Assembly (NCBI GenBank): GCA_013811855.1
Contig: JACCUL010000358.1
Span: 1 to 5,592 of the forward strand
Source of the DNA: Acidimicrobiia bacterium
GTDB lineage: Bacteria > Actinomycetota > Acidimicrobiia > Acidimicrobiales > Ilumatobacteraceae
Length of the DNA stretch: 5,592 nt
Direction: 5' to 3'
This document shows positions 4,942 through 5,592 of the stretch, one piece after another (position 1 is the stretch's first letter; each line of letters opens with the position of its first letter). The notes under the pieces are model-generated. The model ran no database searches. It was not told where the DNA came from and was given only the letters and a program-made list of their open reading frames with translations. Position numbers and translations under genes: made by a program.

Positions 4942-5592
4942 GCGCGCTGCTGGCGGCGACGTGGGCCGTGCGCGACAGCGTCGACCACGCTCATCCCCGG
5001 TTCGCCGCCATCCTCCCGAGCGGGCACATCTCGCACCAGCTGATCAACGTCTTCGCGGCCACGCTGCTGGCCGGCGAGGTCTACTACGGCGGCGGCATCG
5101 ACACGCTCGTCGAGGACCTCCGCGCCGTCCGGCCGACGGTGCTGTTCGGTGCCCCGCTGCTGTTCGACGAGGTGATCGCCGAGGTTCGTCGGGGCCTCGA
5201 GGGGTCGGCGATCGGTCGGTGGATGGGCCGGCGGCTGGCGGACGACGTCGCCCGCCGCCTCGACGCGGGCGAGATTCGGCGCGGTGACGTGTCGCTCGTC
5301 GGGCGCCTCGTCGGCGGCAAGGCGGCGCGGGCGCTCGGCCTGCAGCGCGCCGGCGAGCTGTTCTCCGGGACCTCGCCACTCGACCCGGAGGCCCACGCGC
5401 TGCTTGGCGCGCTCGGGTGGTTCGTGCGCAACACCTACGGCGTCTCCGAGTGCGGCGGCGCGGCGACGATCTCGGGGCGCACCACGATGGTCCCGGGCGA
5501 GCTCGGCGAGGCCGTCGAGGGGATGACCGTGACCACGAGCGCCGGCGGCGAGATCCTGCTGCGCGGCGAGTCGCTGCTGCGCGGGTTCCTCG
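4767..5592 (+). CDS. FadD-like AMP-dependent acyl ligase, central part (runs off window)
   Basis: The frame is open from ATG 4767 to the right edge, where it is cut off. It holds the core of an adenylate-forming enzyme: the P-loop STGTTGPAK (4896-4922); ILPSGHISHQLINVF, equivalent to the 'lPl.H' helix of long-chain acyl-CoA ligases; TLVEDLRAVRPTVLFGAPLL, matching their 'etl.edl..vrPT....P' block; YGVSECGG (5436-5459), the 'YG.tE' motif with its Glu at 5448-5450; and PGELGEAVEG ... GEILLRGESLLRGF. The last block precedes the substrate-binding Asp and hinge, which are beyond the window. These blocks look most like FadD15-type long-chain ligases. ATG 4767 has no clear SD, and the encoded N-terminus begins mid-domain, so it is probably not a separate gene but the continuation of the ORF starting at 4336. 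Joined, the P-loop would fall near residue 187, normal for the family. Confidence 0.8.
   Translation, partial: MAGPGRERIRTEDGAGFETEAVVAELHAVAAADDGGEPSVYLQSTGTTGPAKVIDLPVSALLAATWAVRDSVDHAHPRFAAILPSGHISHQLINVFAATLLAGEVYYGGGIDTLVEDLRAVRPTVLFGAPLLFDEVIAEVRRGLEGSAIGRWMGRRLADDVARRLDAGEIRRGDVSLVGRLVGGKAARALGLQRAGELFSGTSPLDPEAHALLGALGWFVRNTYGVSECGGAATISGRTTMVPGELGEAVEGMTVTTSAGGEILLRGESLLRGFL

Noticed and set aside
4961..5434. Several short frames on both strands in the ligase core
   Set aside because: All overlap the frame that carries the P-loop and YGxSE motifs and are Arg/Pro-rich without domain features.
4767..5592. Second half of the ligase as an independent gene from ATG 4767
   Set aside because: No SD precedes it and the product would start in the middle of the N-terminal adenylation subdomain. 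The upstream half supplies exactly the missing part.
1..5592. Terminators, tRNA genes, CRISPR arrays or mobile elements
   Set aside because: I found no stem followed by a T-run, no cloverleaf pattern, no regularly spaced repeats and no transposase motifs or terminal inverted repeats.

Overview
The window is very GC-rich with strongly G/C-biased third codon positions, GTG as well as ATG starts, and tightly packed genes that all read on the + strand. This suggests a high-GC actinobacterium. An acidimicrobial or other environmental lineage would fit, but nothing here fixes the taxon. I see no rRNA, tRNA, CRISPR array, transposase or integrase.

Layout: (1) 2-355, the 3' end of an alpha/beta hydrolase gene, with the catalytic Asp and His regions visible. 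(2) 447-1226, a 259-residue haem-oxygenase-like non-haem iron protein carrying the EExGH ... GYxYxxE ... HxxxDxxH signature of diiron oxidases. (3) 1330-1899 (or from 1219), an acyltransferase of the GNAT/autoinducer-synthase fold, similar in pattern to FeeM-type N-acyl amino acid synthases. (4) 1896-2003, a doubtful 35-codon ORF that overlaps the flanking genes by 4 nt at each end and contains a 14-bp tandem repeat. (5) 2000-4357, a 785-residue MMPL/RND-type lipid transporter. (6) From 4336 to the window edge, a FadD-like adenylate-forming acyl ligase. It is read in one frame up to about 4770 and in another from about 4767 onward, so it is either frameshifted or mis-sequenced.

The genes from 447 onward have short gaps or overlaps and probably form one operon; the hydrolase may belong to it. 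Together they suggest a small lipid-derived metabolite locus: the ligase activates a fatty acid, the GNAT protein joins the acyl chain to an amino acid or amine, the diiron protein oxidises or cleaves a substrate, the hydrolase trims or releases, and the MMPL protein exports. The individual families are recognisable by motif. The pathway and product are inference, and no carrier protein, NRPS or PKS lies in the window.

The points most worth following are this gene combination, the frame break in the ligase, the bridging small ORF with its repeat, and the loss of the TM4 Asp in the transporter.
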